Below are positions 16,474 through 24,386 of a DNA stretch of 64,000 nt, piece by piece; position 1 is the first letter of the stretch, and every line of letters begins with the position of its first letter. The stretch lies in NCBI RefSeq assembly GCF_001469165.1, contig NZ_JABX01000028.1, forward strand, positions 1 to 64,000. The letters are read 5' to 3'. The stretch comes from Thiohalocapsa sp. ML1 (lineage in GTDB: Bacteria; Pseudomonadota; Gammaproteobacteria; Chromatiales; Chromatiaceae). Under the pieces are notes generated by a model. It made no database searches and was not told where the DNA came from. It saw only the letters and a list, made by a program, of their open reading frames with translations. Both the position numbers and the translations under genes were made by a program.

Positions 16474-17961
16474 ATGAACGCCGACGCCCAGAAGCCCGAG
16501 AAGAAGGCCCCGAAGTCCGGCAAGCGGCGCGACGCCGACACCCCAAGCGTGCCGCTCATCTGGCGCTCGGTGGGCGAAGCCGGCATCAGCGACGACTTGG
16601 ACGAGCACAACGCCGCCGTCGTCGACGCATTCTCGCGCCTGATCAAGGCGGAGGAACGGGACAAGGTTAGCCGCGCCATCAAGCGTTGGCCGCCCGCGCA
16701 CCTGCTCGCCCTGTTCGTGCACCTGCCGCTGAAGCGGGCGCGGGTGCTGTTGTCTTGGCTCGACAAGTTCCAGGTGCGGGTCGTGGCCGAGCTGAACCCG
16801 GCCTTTCGCTCCGCGCTGCTGGAGGACTGCACCGTGCAGCGTCTGGTGGAGGTGCTCGACGGCATGGAGCCCGAGGAGGCCGCCGACCAACTGGAAGACA
16901 TGCCGGAGGAGGCGCAGGCGGAGGTGCTGCCGAAGCTGCGCGAGCGCGTCGCCATCGAGAGCTTGCGCGCCTTTGAGGAAGACTCCGCCGGCAGCATCAT
17001 GAGCCGCAAGTTCGTCGCCGTGCCGCCGGACTGGACCGTCGGCCAGGTCACGCACGAGATCCGCGCCAACGCCCGGGCCATCGAGAAGCTCTACGCGGTC
17101 TACGTGGTGGATACGCGCCATCACCCCATCGGCTATCTGCGCCTGCGCGACCTGCTGTTGTCGCCCCAGGAGGCGCGCGTCGCCGAGGTCATGAGCACGG
17201 ACTTCATCGCCGTGGGGCCGGACACGGACCAGGAAGAGGTCGCGCGCATCGCCGACCGCTACGAGCTCTCCGTCGTGCCCGTTGTGGACAAGTTCGGCCG
17301 CCTCATCGGCCGCGTCACGCCCAAGCAGCTCCGCCGGGTGCTGCGCGAGGAGGCCGAGGAAGACCTCAACCTCATGGCCGGCCTGCCCGCCGACACGCGC
17401 CCGGACGAGTCCATCGGCCGCATCGTGCGCGGGCGCATCCCCTGGCTGCTGATCGGGCTCTGCGGCGCGAGCCTGTCCGCCGCGGTGGTGGGTGCCTTCG
17501 AGGATCAGCTCGCCCGCGCCGCGATCCTCGCGAGCTTCATCCCCATCGTCATGTCCATGGCCGGCAACGCCGGCATCCAGGCGAGCACCGTCGCGGTGCA
17601 GGGGCTCTCCACCGGCACGGTCAAGTTCGGCGACCTGGGTTGGCGGCTCGCGAAGGAGCTCTCGGCCGCGCTCGCCAACGGCGCCATTGCCGCGCTGGTC
17701 TTGGTGGCGCTGGTCATCGGTGTCGCGCAGCTCATCGACTTCGACGCGCCGCTGGTGCTCGCGGCCAGCGCCGGGCTGTCGCTGCTCAGCGTCGTCGTCG
17801 TCGCGGTCGCCGTCGGTGCGACCATCCCCATCGTACTGGATAAGCTCGGCATCGACCCCGCCATGGCGACGGGGGTCTTCATCACCACCGGCAACGACAT
17901 CCTGTCCGTGATGATCTTCTTCATCATGATGTCGCTGTTCTATCTGCCGCTGCTGTCCTAG
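16474..17961 (+). CDS. mgtE: magnesium transporter MgtE
   Basis: 495 residues from ATG 16474. Domain order is typical: a charged N-terminal lead (to residue about 40), the MgtE N domain (LVEVLDGMEPEEAADQLEDM, then PEEAQAEVLPKLRERVAIESL), two CBS domains (about 185-310; FVAVPPDWTVGQVTHEIRAN, then STDFIAVGPDTDQEEVA), and five membrane helices (about 335-495) with AGNAGIQASTVAVQGLSTG and the ending NDILSVMIFFIMMSLFYLPL. It mediates Mg2+ uptake; in the family the cytoplasmic N and CBS domains sense Mg2+ and close the pore. The lysine-rich first 25 residues are longer than usual. Confidence 0.94.
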   Translation: MNADAQKPEKKAPKSGKRRDADTPSVPLIWRSVGEAGISDDLDEHNAAVVDAFSRLIKAEERDKVSRAIKRWPPAHLLALFVHLPLKRARVLLSWLDKFQVRVVAELNPAFRSALLEDCTVQRLVEVLDGMEPEEAADQLEDMPEEAQAEVLPKLRERVAIESLRAFEEDSAGSIMSRKFVAVPPDWTVGQVTHEIRANARAIEKLYAVYVVDTRHHPIGYLRLRDLLLSPQEARVAEVMSTDFIAVGPDTDQEEVARIADRYELSVVPVVDKFGRLIGRVTPKQLRRVLREEAEEDLNLMAGLPADTRPDESIGRIVRGRIPWLLIGLCGASLSAAVVGAFEDQLARAAILASFIPIVMSMAGNAGIQASTVAVQGLSTGTVKFGDLGWRLAKELSAALANGAIAALVLVALVIGVAQLIDFDAPLVLAASAGLSLLSVVVVAVAVGATIPIVLDKLGIDPAMATGVFITTGNDILSVMIFFIMMSLFYLPLLS

Positions 17962-17974
17962 CGCCCAAGCCGTT

Positions 17975-18808
17975 ATGCCGTCCCCAAAGACCGCCCATCC
18001 GCGCTTCGGCTTCAAAGTCGTCGACCGCGCTCGCGCCGAGGCGTCGCCGATGGTGGAGCGGGCGCTCGCCGAAGGCAGGCCCATCGAAATCGGCCTTTAC
18101 TTCGAGAACGCCGACTGCCGCGCCTATTTGCGCGATACGCTGGCCGGTGCGGCCATCCCGGTGACGGTGCATCTGGACCATCGTCGGCTCAGCCTGGTCC
18201 GGCTGTCGCGCGCGTCCGAGTTGCTGGACGAGCAGCTCAGCGCCGCCGCGACTCTGGGCGCCCGGCGCGTGCTGACGCACATTGCGCCCTATCCGCTGAC
18301 GCCATCCCGACACCGCTGGCCCGCGCTCTGGGGGCAGCTCACCGAGTGGCTCAGCCGCCTCGATCGGCGCGCTGCCGAGCATGGACTCGGGCTGTTGATC
18401 GAGAACACCTTCCACTCCCTCGGCTTCTATCGCGACTTCGCGGCCGTGGTGCTGGCCGCGGCCGGACCCGACACGGGGCTGTGCTTCGACATCGGCCACG
18501 CCAAGGTGTGGTCCGACACCACGCTGGCGGCCTGGCTGGGCTTCCTCGCCGAGGTCGACAACGCGGGTCGGCCACTGCACTGCCATTTGCACGCGAACGA
18601 CGGGCTCTATGACCGCCACCTTTCCTTCGCTGACGCGGAGCGCGACGGGCTCACGGTGCCGGACAGCTTCACCGGAACGCTCGACGGCTTCGCGGCGCTC
18701 GCGGCCATCGATGTGGCGCTACCCATGGCGGACAAGATCTTCGAGGTACCGCCGGAGCAGGCGCTGACCAACCTCGACCTGATTCTGACGCGGCTCGCCG
18801 AGGTCTAG
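17975..18808 (+). CDS. sugar phosphate isomerase/epimerase-like TIM barrel
   Basis: 277 residues of the xylose-isomerase-like / AP endonuclease 2 superfamily. Metal-ligand-like segments appear in order: GLLIENTFHSLGFYRDF (Glu), GLCFDIGHAKVWSDT (Asp, His), LHCHLHANDGLYDRHLSF (His, Asp), and the final IFEVPPEQALTNL (Glu). The exact substrate is not predictable; candidates are myo-inositol-type or hexose epimerisation. It begins 13 nt after mgtE and is probably cotranscribed. Confidence 0.75.
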   Translation: MPSPKTAHPRFGFKVVDRARAEASPMVERALAEGRPIEIGLYFENADCRAYLRDTLAGAAIPVTVHLDHRRLSLVRLSRASELLDEQLSAAATLGARRVLTHIAPYPLTPSRHRWPALWGQLTEWLSRLDRRAAEHGLGLLIENTFHSLGFYRDFAAVVLAAAGPDTGLCFDIGHAKVWSDTTLAAWLGFLAEVDNAGRPLHCHLHANDGLYDRHLSFADAERDGLTVPDSFTGTLDGFAALAAIDVALPMADKIFEVPPEQALTNLDLILTRLAEV

Positions 18809-18880
18809 ACAAGCCGCCCCCCGTCTGGAGCAGCCGGCGGGCGCATGCTAGCCTCTGGCGCTTTCCGACCTGAGCCTGCC

Positions 18881-19168
18881 GTGTCCGACACCGATATCCT
18901 GAACCAACTGCTGGCGCTGCTCGCCGAGCTGACGCGAGACTCCGAGGGCTACCTGGAGCGCGAGGACGACTCCCAGCTCTGGTACAACCGCGGCTACGCC
19001 AACGGCATGGCCGCGGCGCTGACGGCGCTCGGCCACGGCGAGGCCGTCGCCCGCACCATCGAGCCGGACCCCTATGATCGCGCCCGCGACCAGCAGCACC
19101 TGCCTTGGGGCAAGGCCTACGAGCACGGCCGCGAGATGGGCGAGCGAGAGACCCATGAGGTGCTGTGA
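18881..19168 (+). CDS. small conserved-looking hypothetical protein
   Basis: About 95 residues from GTG 18881 (VSDTDILNQLLALLAELTRD); ATG 18845 is an alternative but adds a segment that looks like leader. Acidic and helical, with an aromatic stretch SQLWYNRGYANGMAAAL and a C-terminal QQHLPWGKAYEHGREMGERE. No known domain recognised; no membrane segment or signal peptide. It lies 70 nt after the isomerase and just before repeat module 4, so it may be the last gene of the mgtE transcript. Confidence 0.6.
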   Translation: MSDTDILNQLLALLAELTRDSEGYLEREDDSQLWYNRGYANGMAAALTALGHGEAVARTIEPDPYDRARDQQHLPWGKAYEHGREMGERETHEVL

Positions 19169-19193
19169 TTGCCGGTGCTTCGCACGGAACCGT

Positions 19194-19374
19194 GTCGATC
19201 TGGAGATCGACCCTCCGGCCGTGGCCGCGCACGGCCCGTGGCCGGCGCTTGGCCGGAGTCTTGGCTCGAGTCTTGGCCGGAGCGTTGGCCGGAGCGTTGG
19301 CCGGAGCGTTGACCGGAGCGTTGGCCGGAGTGTTGACCGGAGTGTTGGCCGGAGTGTTGACCTCCAGGTCAACA
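19194..19374. repeat. dispersed repeat module 4 with 12-bp array
   Basis: GTCGATCTGGAGATCGAC (19194-19211), then about nine degenerate 12-mers of the form GTTGGCCGGAGC / GTTGACCGGAGT (19249-19354), ending in the palindrome TGTTGACCTCCAGGTCAACA (19355-19374). The 12-mer is the reverse complement of the CACTCC(A/G)GTCAA unit at 1-108 and 53356-53426. It occupies the gap before xthA and leaves about 75 nt for the xthA promoter. Confidence 0.88.
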
Positions 19375-19450
19375 CCCACAGCACGGCGAGGCTTTGTCAA
19401 CCTCCTCCTAAACCCCGTCGCCACCCGAAACCCCCGCAGGAAGGACGCCC

Positions 19451-20266
19451 ATGTCCAAGTTCGTCTCCTTCAACATCAACGGCATCCGCAGCCGCCCGCA
19501 CCAGCTCGAAGCCATCAAGGCCAAGCACGACCCGGCCGTCATCGGCATCCAGGAGTCCAAGGTCGCCGACGATGCCTTTCCGCTAGAGATGATCCAAGCC
19601 CTGGGCTACGAGCCGCACTACCACGGGCAAAAGGGCCACTACGGCGTCGCGCTCCTGTGCAAGGCGCCGCCCGCGAGCGTCTGCAAGGGCTTCCCGCACG
19701 ACGGCGAGGAGGCGCAGCGCCGCGCCATCACGGGTGCCTTCGCGCTGCCGGACGGCGAGACCCTGACCGTCATCAACGGCTACTTCCCGCAGGGCGAAAG
19801 CCGCGACCACCCGGTCAAGTTCCCGAACAAGGCCAAGTTCTACGCGGACCTCGGGGTGTATCTACGCGAGCGTTTCCGTCCGGACGAGCCCTTAATTCTG
19901 ATGGGCGATATGAACGTCGCGCCGCAGGATGCCGACATCGGCATCGGCGCGGACAACGCAAAGCGCTGGCTGCGCACCGGCAAGTGCAGCTTTCTGCCCG
20001 AGGAGCGCGAATGGCTCCAATCGATCATGGACTGGGGGCTGGTGGACGCCTACCGCATCGTTCACCCGGACGTCGCGGACCAATTTAGCTGGTTCGACTA
20101 TCGCTCCCGCGGCTTCGAGCGCGAGCCCAAGCGCGGGCTGCGCATCGATCTCATCCTGATCACCGCGCCGCTCGTGGCTCGCCTCAAGGACGCCGGCATC
20201 GACTACGACATCCGCGGGCTGGAGAAGCCGTCCGACCATTGCCCGGTGTGGATCGAGCTGGACTGA
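19451..20266 (+). CDS. xthA: exodeoxyribonuclease III
   Basis: 271 residues, EEP nuclease fold. It cleaves DNA at abasic sites and digests 3' ends during base-excision repair. Catalytic motifs are intact: [21 protein letters not shown] (metal Glu), [10 protein letters not shown] (catalytic Tyr), [15 protein letters not shown] (Asp, Asn), and the final [11 protein letters not shown] (His). The start ATG 19451 follows AGGAAGGACGCCC, a strong ribosome site. Monocistronic and convergent with the STAND gene. Confidence 0.95.
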   Translation: MSKFVSFNINGIRSRPHQLEAIKAKHDPAVIGIQESKVADDAFPLEMIQALGYEPHYHGQKGHYGVALLCKAPPASVCKGFPHDGEEAQRRAITGAFALPDGETLTVINGYFPQGESRDHPVKFPNKAKFYADLGVYLRERFRPDEPLILMGDMNVAPQDADIGIGADNAKRWLRTGKCSFLPEEREWLQSIMDWGLVDAYRIVHPDVADQFSWFDYRSRGFEREPKRGLRIDLILITAPLVARLKDAGIDYDIRGLEKPSDHCPVWIELD

Positions 20267-20297
20267 GCCGCCGGGGCGGCAGCCCCCGCCGTGCGGC

Positions 20298-22505
20298 TCA
20301 GGCGTCCGCGGTGCGCAGCGCCGCCTCGACGTCCGCAAGCTCGGGCAGGCGGCGGGCGTAGCCGTGTTTGTCGATGAGGCGGCGGGCCTCGGCCAGGTCC
20401 ATCGCCGGGGTGCGCTCCGGCCAGGGGTAGCCCGTGGGAGCGGCCTCTGGCCGCGACGGCGCAGGCTTGGCCTCCAGCCGCGATAACGGATCAGCCCAGG
20501 GCCGGGCGAGCCAGAGGCGGGCGCGGGTCAGCAGCACATCGGCCTGGAACAGCGGCATCGGGCCGGCCTCGGCGATGCCCCAGGCCTCGTCGAGCAGCGC
20601 GCGGGCGGCGGCGGGGTCGCCGCGCAGCGCGTGGGACAGCGCGGCGGTGAGGAGGGCCTTGGGCAGGTGGTCCATCATGGCCGCTTCGCGCAGGCCGGTG
20701 ACGGCGGCGGTCAGTGCGGTCTGGTGCGGGTCCGGGGGCTGGTCCGGGTCGCCAGCGGGCGCCGGGGTCGCCGCCGCGCCGGTCAGCAGCCCCCGCCACT
20801 GCGCGACGCGGGCGAGGGTCAGGTGGTTCAGCGCGATGTCGAGGAGGTTTCGCGATCCGTTCAGCACGATCTCCAACGCCGCATGCGCCCGCCGCTCCAC
20901 CTCGTCGCAGGCGGCCAGCGGGTCCAGGTCCGGCGGGGCCGCGGCGGCATCCGCGTCCCCGCCACTGGCCGACTGGCTGTCGGCGGACCCCGTCGCCGAC
21001 TGGAAGTCGGCGGTCCCAGCGCCCGCGGCGGCGCGTGGGAACGAGAGCAGGACGCGCCAGGCGGCGCGCTCGGCCGGGGCCAGCAGCCAGTCGCTGTAGC
21101 GGAACCCCGGCAGCGAATAGAGCAGCGGGAACTGGGGCTGCCGCTCGCGCTGCATGACCTCGGCCGCGGCAAACAGCGCGCCGGCCTCGCGCCGCTCCCC
21201 GGCCTGGTGCAGCGCATCGGCGGCGGTGGTGCGGCGGGCCATGCGCAGGAAGGCATCGCCGCTGCGGTCCGCGTGCGCGACGCTGGCGTGGGCATCCCGG
21301 ATCGCCGCGGGCAGGTCGCCGAGGGTGACCTCCAGTTCGCTCAGACTGCTGGCGCTGCGTGCGGCGTTGTTCCAGTCCTGCTGCTGCACGTACATCTCCA
21401 ACCCCGCCCGCATCGGCCCCAGCGCCTCGGTCAGCCGCCCGAGGGCGCGCAGGTTAATCGCCGCCTCGCTCAGCAGCCAGGCGCGGTCGGGCTCGCTGAC
21501 CGCGGTGGTGACCCGCGTCCAGGGCTCGTCGAAGAAGGCGGCGACGGCGCTTAAGTCCTGGCTGATGGCGCCGAGTTTGTCCCGGCTGTAGAAGCCGTCG
21601 TCCCCGGTGCCGCGCAGGATGCGGTCGCGGTAGACCTCTTCGAGGGCCGTCTGCGCCCGCCCGGCCAGCACGCCGTGGCGCACCGCCTGATACAGGGGTT
21701 GCAGGCCGGGCAGGTCGTCGGGCCGCTCGGGGGTGCTCTGGCAGAGGTAGTCAAACAGCCGCCCATGCGCGGCGGCGTGGGCCTTGGGCAGGTGTCGGCG
21801 CAACTGCTCGGCGAAGTACTCGCGGATCAGCGGGTGGACGTCCAGGGCGGTGCCGGCGGTCTGGCCGCGGCGGTGGATCAGGTGGGCGGCCTCCAGCCGG
21901 GCGAGGAGCGACTCCCAGCCGGTCTCGTCCACGTCCACCAGGGCCTCGGTGAGGCCGCGGATGGCCGGGCGTCGGCGCAGCACGCGCAGGCTGTCGGGGC
22001 TCGCCGGGCGGTCGAACAGGCCGGTGAGGCGCAGCACGGCGATGGTCTGCGCACGGCTGTCGCCGGAGCCGCCGCGCCGGCCGCCCCGCGGCAGCAGGCG
22101 TGCCCACCCGCGCGCCGGCGGGGCGAGCCACTGCTCGTAGGCCTCCAGCACCTTCCAGGCGGTGCGGTGGCGGCTGCCGCGGGTCTCCTGGTCCGCCCGG
22201 CCCCAGTCGATGCGGTCGCGGCAGCGGATGTCGCCGCCGTGGGCGTCGAACAGGAAACGGCCGAGCAGGGTCAGGCTCAGCGCATGGCAGTCCAGCTCCG
22301 CGCAGGCGGCGGCCAGGTCCGCGTCGCTGCCCCGGATCTGCAGGTCCCGCAGCAGCCGAATCGCAGCGTCGCGGCCGAGCTCCTCCAGCGCGTGCTGGTG
22401 GTGGCCGGTGAGATCGGGCAGGGCCTGGCGGCTGGTGAGCAGCAGCAGGCCCGGGTTGCGCTGGGCCAGGGCGCGGATCAGCTCGCGCAGGTCCGGGTCC
22501 AGCAA
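20298..22505 (-). CDS. STAND NTPase, C-terminal part (after frameshift)
   Basis: 735 residues that continue the NTPase encoded at 22478-23278 in a different frame. The start given (TTG 22505) is just where the frame becomes readable. It opens with the NB-ARC sensor-type segment (LRELIRALAQRNPGLLLLTS, then RQALPDLTGHHQH), then winged-helix-like sequence, HPLIREYFAEQLRRHLPKAH, and a long TPR-like alpha solenoid (AINLRALGRLTEALGPMRAG; ARSASSLSELEVTLGDLPAA), as in STAND sensors. One extra C in the six-C run at 22523-22528 would join both parts into about 990 residues. A linker encodes a doubled TADFQSATGSADSQSASGG from a palindromic DNA repeat at 20967-21025. Likely sensor domain of a defence or signalling NTPase. 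Confidence 0.75.
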   Translation of the reverse strand: MLDPDLRELIRALAQRNPGLLLLTSRQALPDLTGHHQHALEELGRDAAIRLLRDLQIRGSDADLAAACAELDCHALSLTLLGRFLFDAHGGDIRCRDRIDWGRADQETRGSRHRTAWKVLEAYEQWLAPPARGWARLLPRGGRRGGSGDSRAQTIAVLRLTGLFDRPASPDSLRVLRRRPAIRGLTEALVDVDETGWESLLARLEAAHLIHRRGQTAGTALDVHPLIREYFAEQLRRHLPKAHAAAHGRLFDYLCQSTPERPDDLPGLQPLYQAVRHGVLAGRAQTALEEVYRDRILRGTGDDGFYSRDKLGAISQDLSAVAAFFDEPWTRVTTAVSEPDRAWLLSEAAINLRALGRLTEALGPMRAGLEMYVQQQDWNNAARSASSLSELEVTLGDLPAAIRDAHASVAHADRSGDAFLRMARRTTAADALHQAGERREAGALFAAAEVMQRERQPQFPLLYSLPGFRYSDWLLAPAERAAWRVLLSFPRAAAGAGTADFQSATGSADSQSASGGDADAAAAPPDLDPLAACDEVERRAHAALEIVLNGSRNLLDIALNHLTLARVAQWRGLLTGAAATPAPAGDPDQPPDPHQTALTAAVTGLREAAMMDHLPKALLTAALSHALRGDPAAARALLDEAWGIAEAGPMPLFQADVLLTRARLWLARPWADPLSRLEAKPAPSRPEAAPTGYPWPERTPAMDLAEARRLIDKHGYARRLPELADVEAALRTADA

Positions 22506-23278
22506 CTGCCCGGCCTGGGGCCGGGGGGCTGTTGCAGGGGCTCCAGGCCGTCGAGGACCACCAGGCTGCGCTGGCGCTGGATCAGCGCGGCGAGCCGCCG
22601 GCCCTTGTCCTCGGGGCGACGCGGGTCCGGGTCGCCGAAGTGGGCGAGGGCCTGTTGGAAGAAGTCGCCGACGCTGCCGGTGCGGGCGGCGGCGTCGTCG
22701 TCGGCGGTGCCCTGGTCGTAGAAGCTCCAGTCGAAATAGGCGGCCAGCGGCCGGCCGTCGCGGTCCTGCCAGCCGCGGTCCATGAAGCGTGTGCGCAGCC
22801 AGTGGGCGATGAGCGCGGTCTTGCCGACACCGCCCCAGGCAATCAGCGCGAGCACCGGGGTGCCGTCGGCCCAGGCCGCGTCCAGCATCGCCAGTTGCTC
22901 GGTGCGGCCCTGGAACAACTCCGCGTGGTGACGGAAGGCGAAGCGGGAGGTGGCGATGCGGGGGTTGGCCGAGGTCGCGGGCTCGGGCGGCGGTGGAACT
23001 GGCTGCGGCGGCGCGGCGACCGGCCGCGGAGGATCGGTGGCGGTCGGCTGGCGTTGCAGCACGGGGACGAGGAACGCGACCAGCGTGACGACGACACCCA
23101 GCAGCGCGGCAAGATCGGCGAAGGGTGACTGATGCAGCGTGTGGATCACAGGCTCGGCGCCCTCGCCGAGCCAGGCGGTCAACTGGTCGGCCGGCAGCCA
23201 GGCGCCGAGCAGCACCAGCATCGCCAGGATGAACAGGACGATCAGGAGCCCTTTTTCCAATCTGCTCGGGGTCTGCAT
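22478..23278 (-). CDS. membrane-anchored STAND NTPase, N-terminal part
   Basis: 266 residues. Two membrane helices (about 11-29 and 54-75) anchor it, followed by a Pro-rich linker (80-101) and an NB-ARC-like NTPase: FQGRTEQLAMLDAAW, P-loop IAWGGVGKTALIAHWL (GGVGKT 149-154) and Walker B SLVVLDGLEPLQ. The frame then runs into 14 unrelated residues and a stop. Restoring one C in the run at 22523-22528 gives EPLQQPPRPQAGQLLDPDLR, a normal family continuation. This is therefore the front half of one protein. Cause: real 1-nt deletion, phase-variable tract or sequencing error. Where effector domains such as TIR often sit, this protein has only membrane segments. Confidence 0.78.
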   Translation of the reverse strand: MQTPSRLEKGLLIVLFILAMLVLLGAWLPADQLTAWLGEGAEPVIHTLHQSPFADLAALLGVVVTLVAFLVPVLQRQPTATDPPRPVAAPPQPVPPPPEPATSANPRIATSRFAFRHHAELFQGRTEQLAMLDAAWADGTPVLALIAWGGVGKTALIAHWLRTRFMDRGWQDRDGRPLAAYFDWSFYDQGTADDDAAARTGSVGDFFQQALAHFGDPDPRRPEDKGRRLAALIQRQRSLVVLDGLEPLQQPPGPRPGSCWTRTCAS

Positions 23279-23597
23279 GGGTGAGCGCCCTGTTCCGTGG
23301 TTGGTTCGCCGAGGTTGCTGCGGGGTAGGCGGTGAGGGCTCAGGGACCGGCTAAGGGGCCGGAGCCGTTCTGGAGCTCATCGGACACGCAAGAGATGAAG
23401 ATGCGGTTGTTCTCAGCCATGCGAACCTCGCGCCCAATCCTGTAAACGTCGCGCGCCGCCCCGGTGCGGACGGGGCCGCGGCCAAGCCGTGTGTAACGCC
23501 GGGCCAGAGTGTAACGGCTACGCGGGGTTGAGGCACCGGCGATGGCGGCTGCGGCGTGAACAGGTACGCCGTTCTTCTCGTGCTGCCCGGCTAGGAA
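23279..23597. other. gap with no recognisable gene
   Basis: 318 nt between the STAND gene and the ptuB remnant. Short frames here carry no motif. Probably the upstream regulatory region of the STAND gene. Confidence 0.5.
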
Positions 23598-24386
23598 TCA
23601 GATCCAGTGCGCGTGCGCGCCCAGGATCGCCTCCCCGATGTCCCCGAAGAAGGCCCTGTACGTGGTGAAGAATGCCGGTAAATCGCCATTCTCGTCCGGC
23701 AGTAGAAAGACCCTTGCCTGCTGCCGCAGAGCTTGGGCAACGGCATCATCCGCGGTTTGGTCGTCGCATTCTCTGGCAAGCTGCTGCTCAAGCGCCTCCC
23801 AAATGAGCGCTCGGACTACCCGTAACCGTTCACAGTTCAGGTTGAGTGCCGTCAAGGTGGCACCGGCGTGCTCGACACTGACGCCCGCCTGCCGGCAAGC
23901 GTCATCGTCTTGCGTGATCTGGCCGTGCCGATCGACGCGGAAGATGGCGGGTTGGCCCGGCAGTGCGGTCGGCTTCAAGGGCTGGCCAACCCGGTTGTGG
24001 TCGCTGTCCTTGAATTGTCCGCAACTCATACTGCGGCGCGATGGCCGCAACGCCCGCCGTGCCGGGTCCGTGCTGTGGGGGTTCACACCGCCCTGACAGG
24101 CCGCAAACAGATTGGCCGCTGAGTAGGTCGATTCCGTATGCGCGGCCCTCGTCAGAAAATGTTACACCTGTTGGTCGTGCTGTTTGAGTTTGATCTCGCA
24201 ATAGGCGCAGAGCCCATGTTGGTCCTCGGCCAGCTTCGCGAGCAGCTCGCCGGCGGCTGTGCGACCGTCGCCATTGCGGTACTCCTGATAGTTCTTGAAG
24301 TCGCTCCACGAAGTGTCCGGTGGGTTTTCGTCAAGGAACCGCTGGAGACCGGGCGTCGGTCGATCCAGGCCACGCACCCGCTTCAC
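23598..24386 (-). pseudogene. ptuB: PtuB-like HNH endonuclease, nonsense-interrupted
   Basis: The frame from GTG 24386 to 23598 would encode about 262 residues but has one in-frame TAA at 24162-24164 (codon 75). Before it: a short N-terminus, then HGLCAYCEIKLKQHDQQV with the CxxC zinc pair (Cys60, Cys63). After it, in the same frame: HFL...SAANLFAACQGGVNPHSTDP, which supplies the HNH His and Asn. The stop replaces the residue before the His, where family members read V/I-E-H-F, so one GAA-to-TAA change explains it. This matches the HNH family of Septu and retron-associated PtuB. Its GTG overlaps the ptuA stop by 4 nt. The nuclease is presumably inactive unless the stop is read through. Confidence 0.78.

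Noticed and set aside
18669-19424. Long minus-strand ORF encoding NTPANAPVNAPAN-type repeats
   Set aside because: It is the 12-bp array read in an open frame, antisense to a plausible gene; the period of 12 keeps all frames free of stops, so openness is no evidence for coding.
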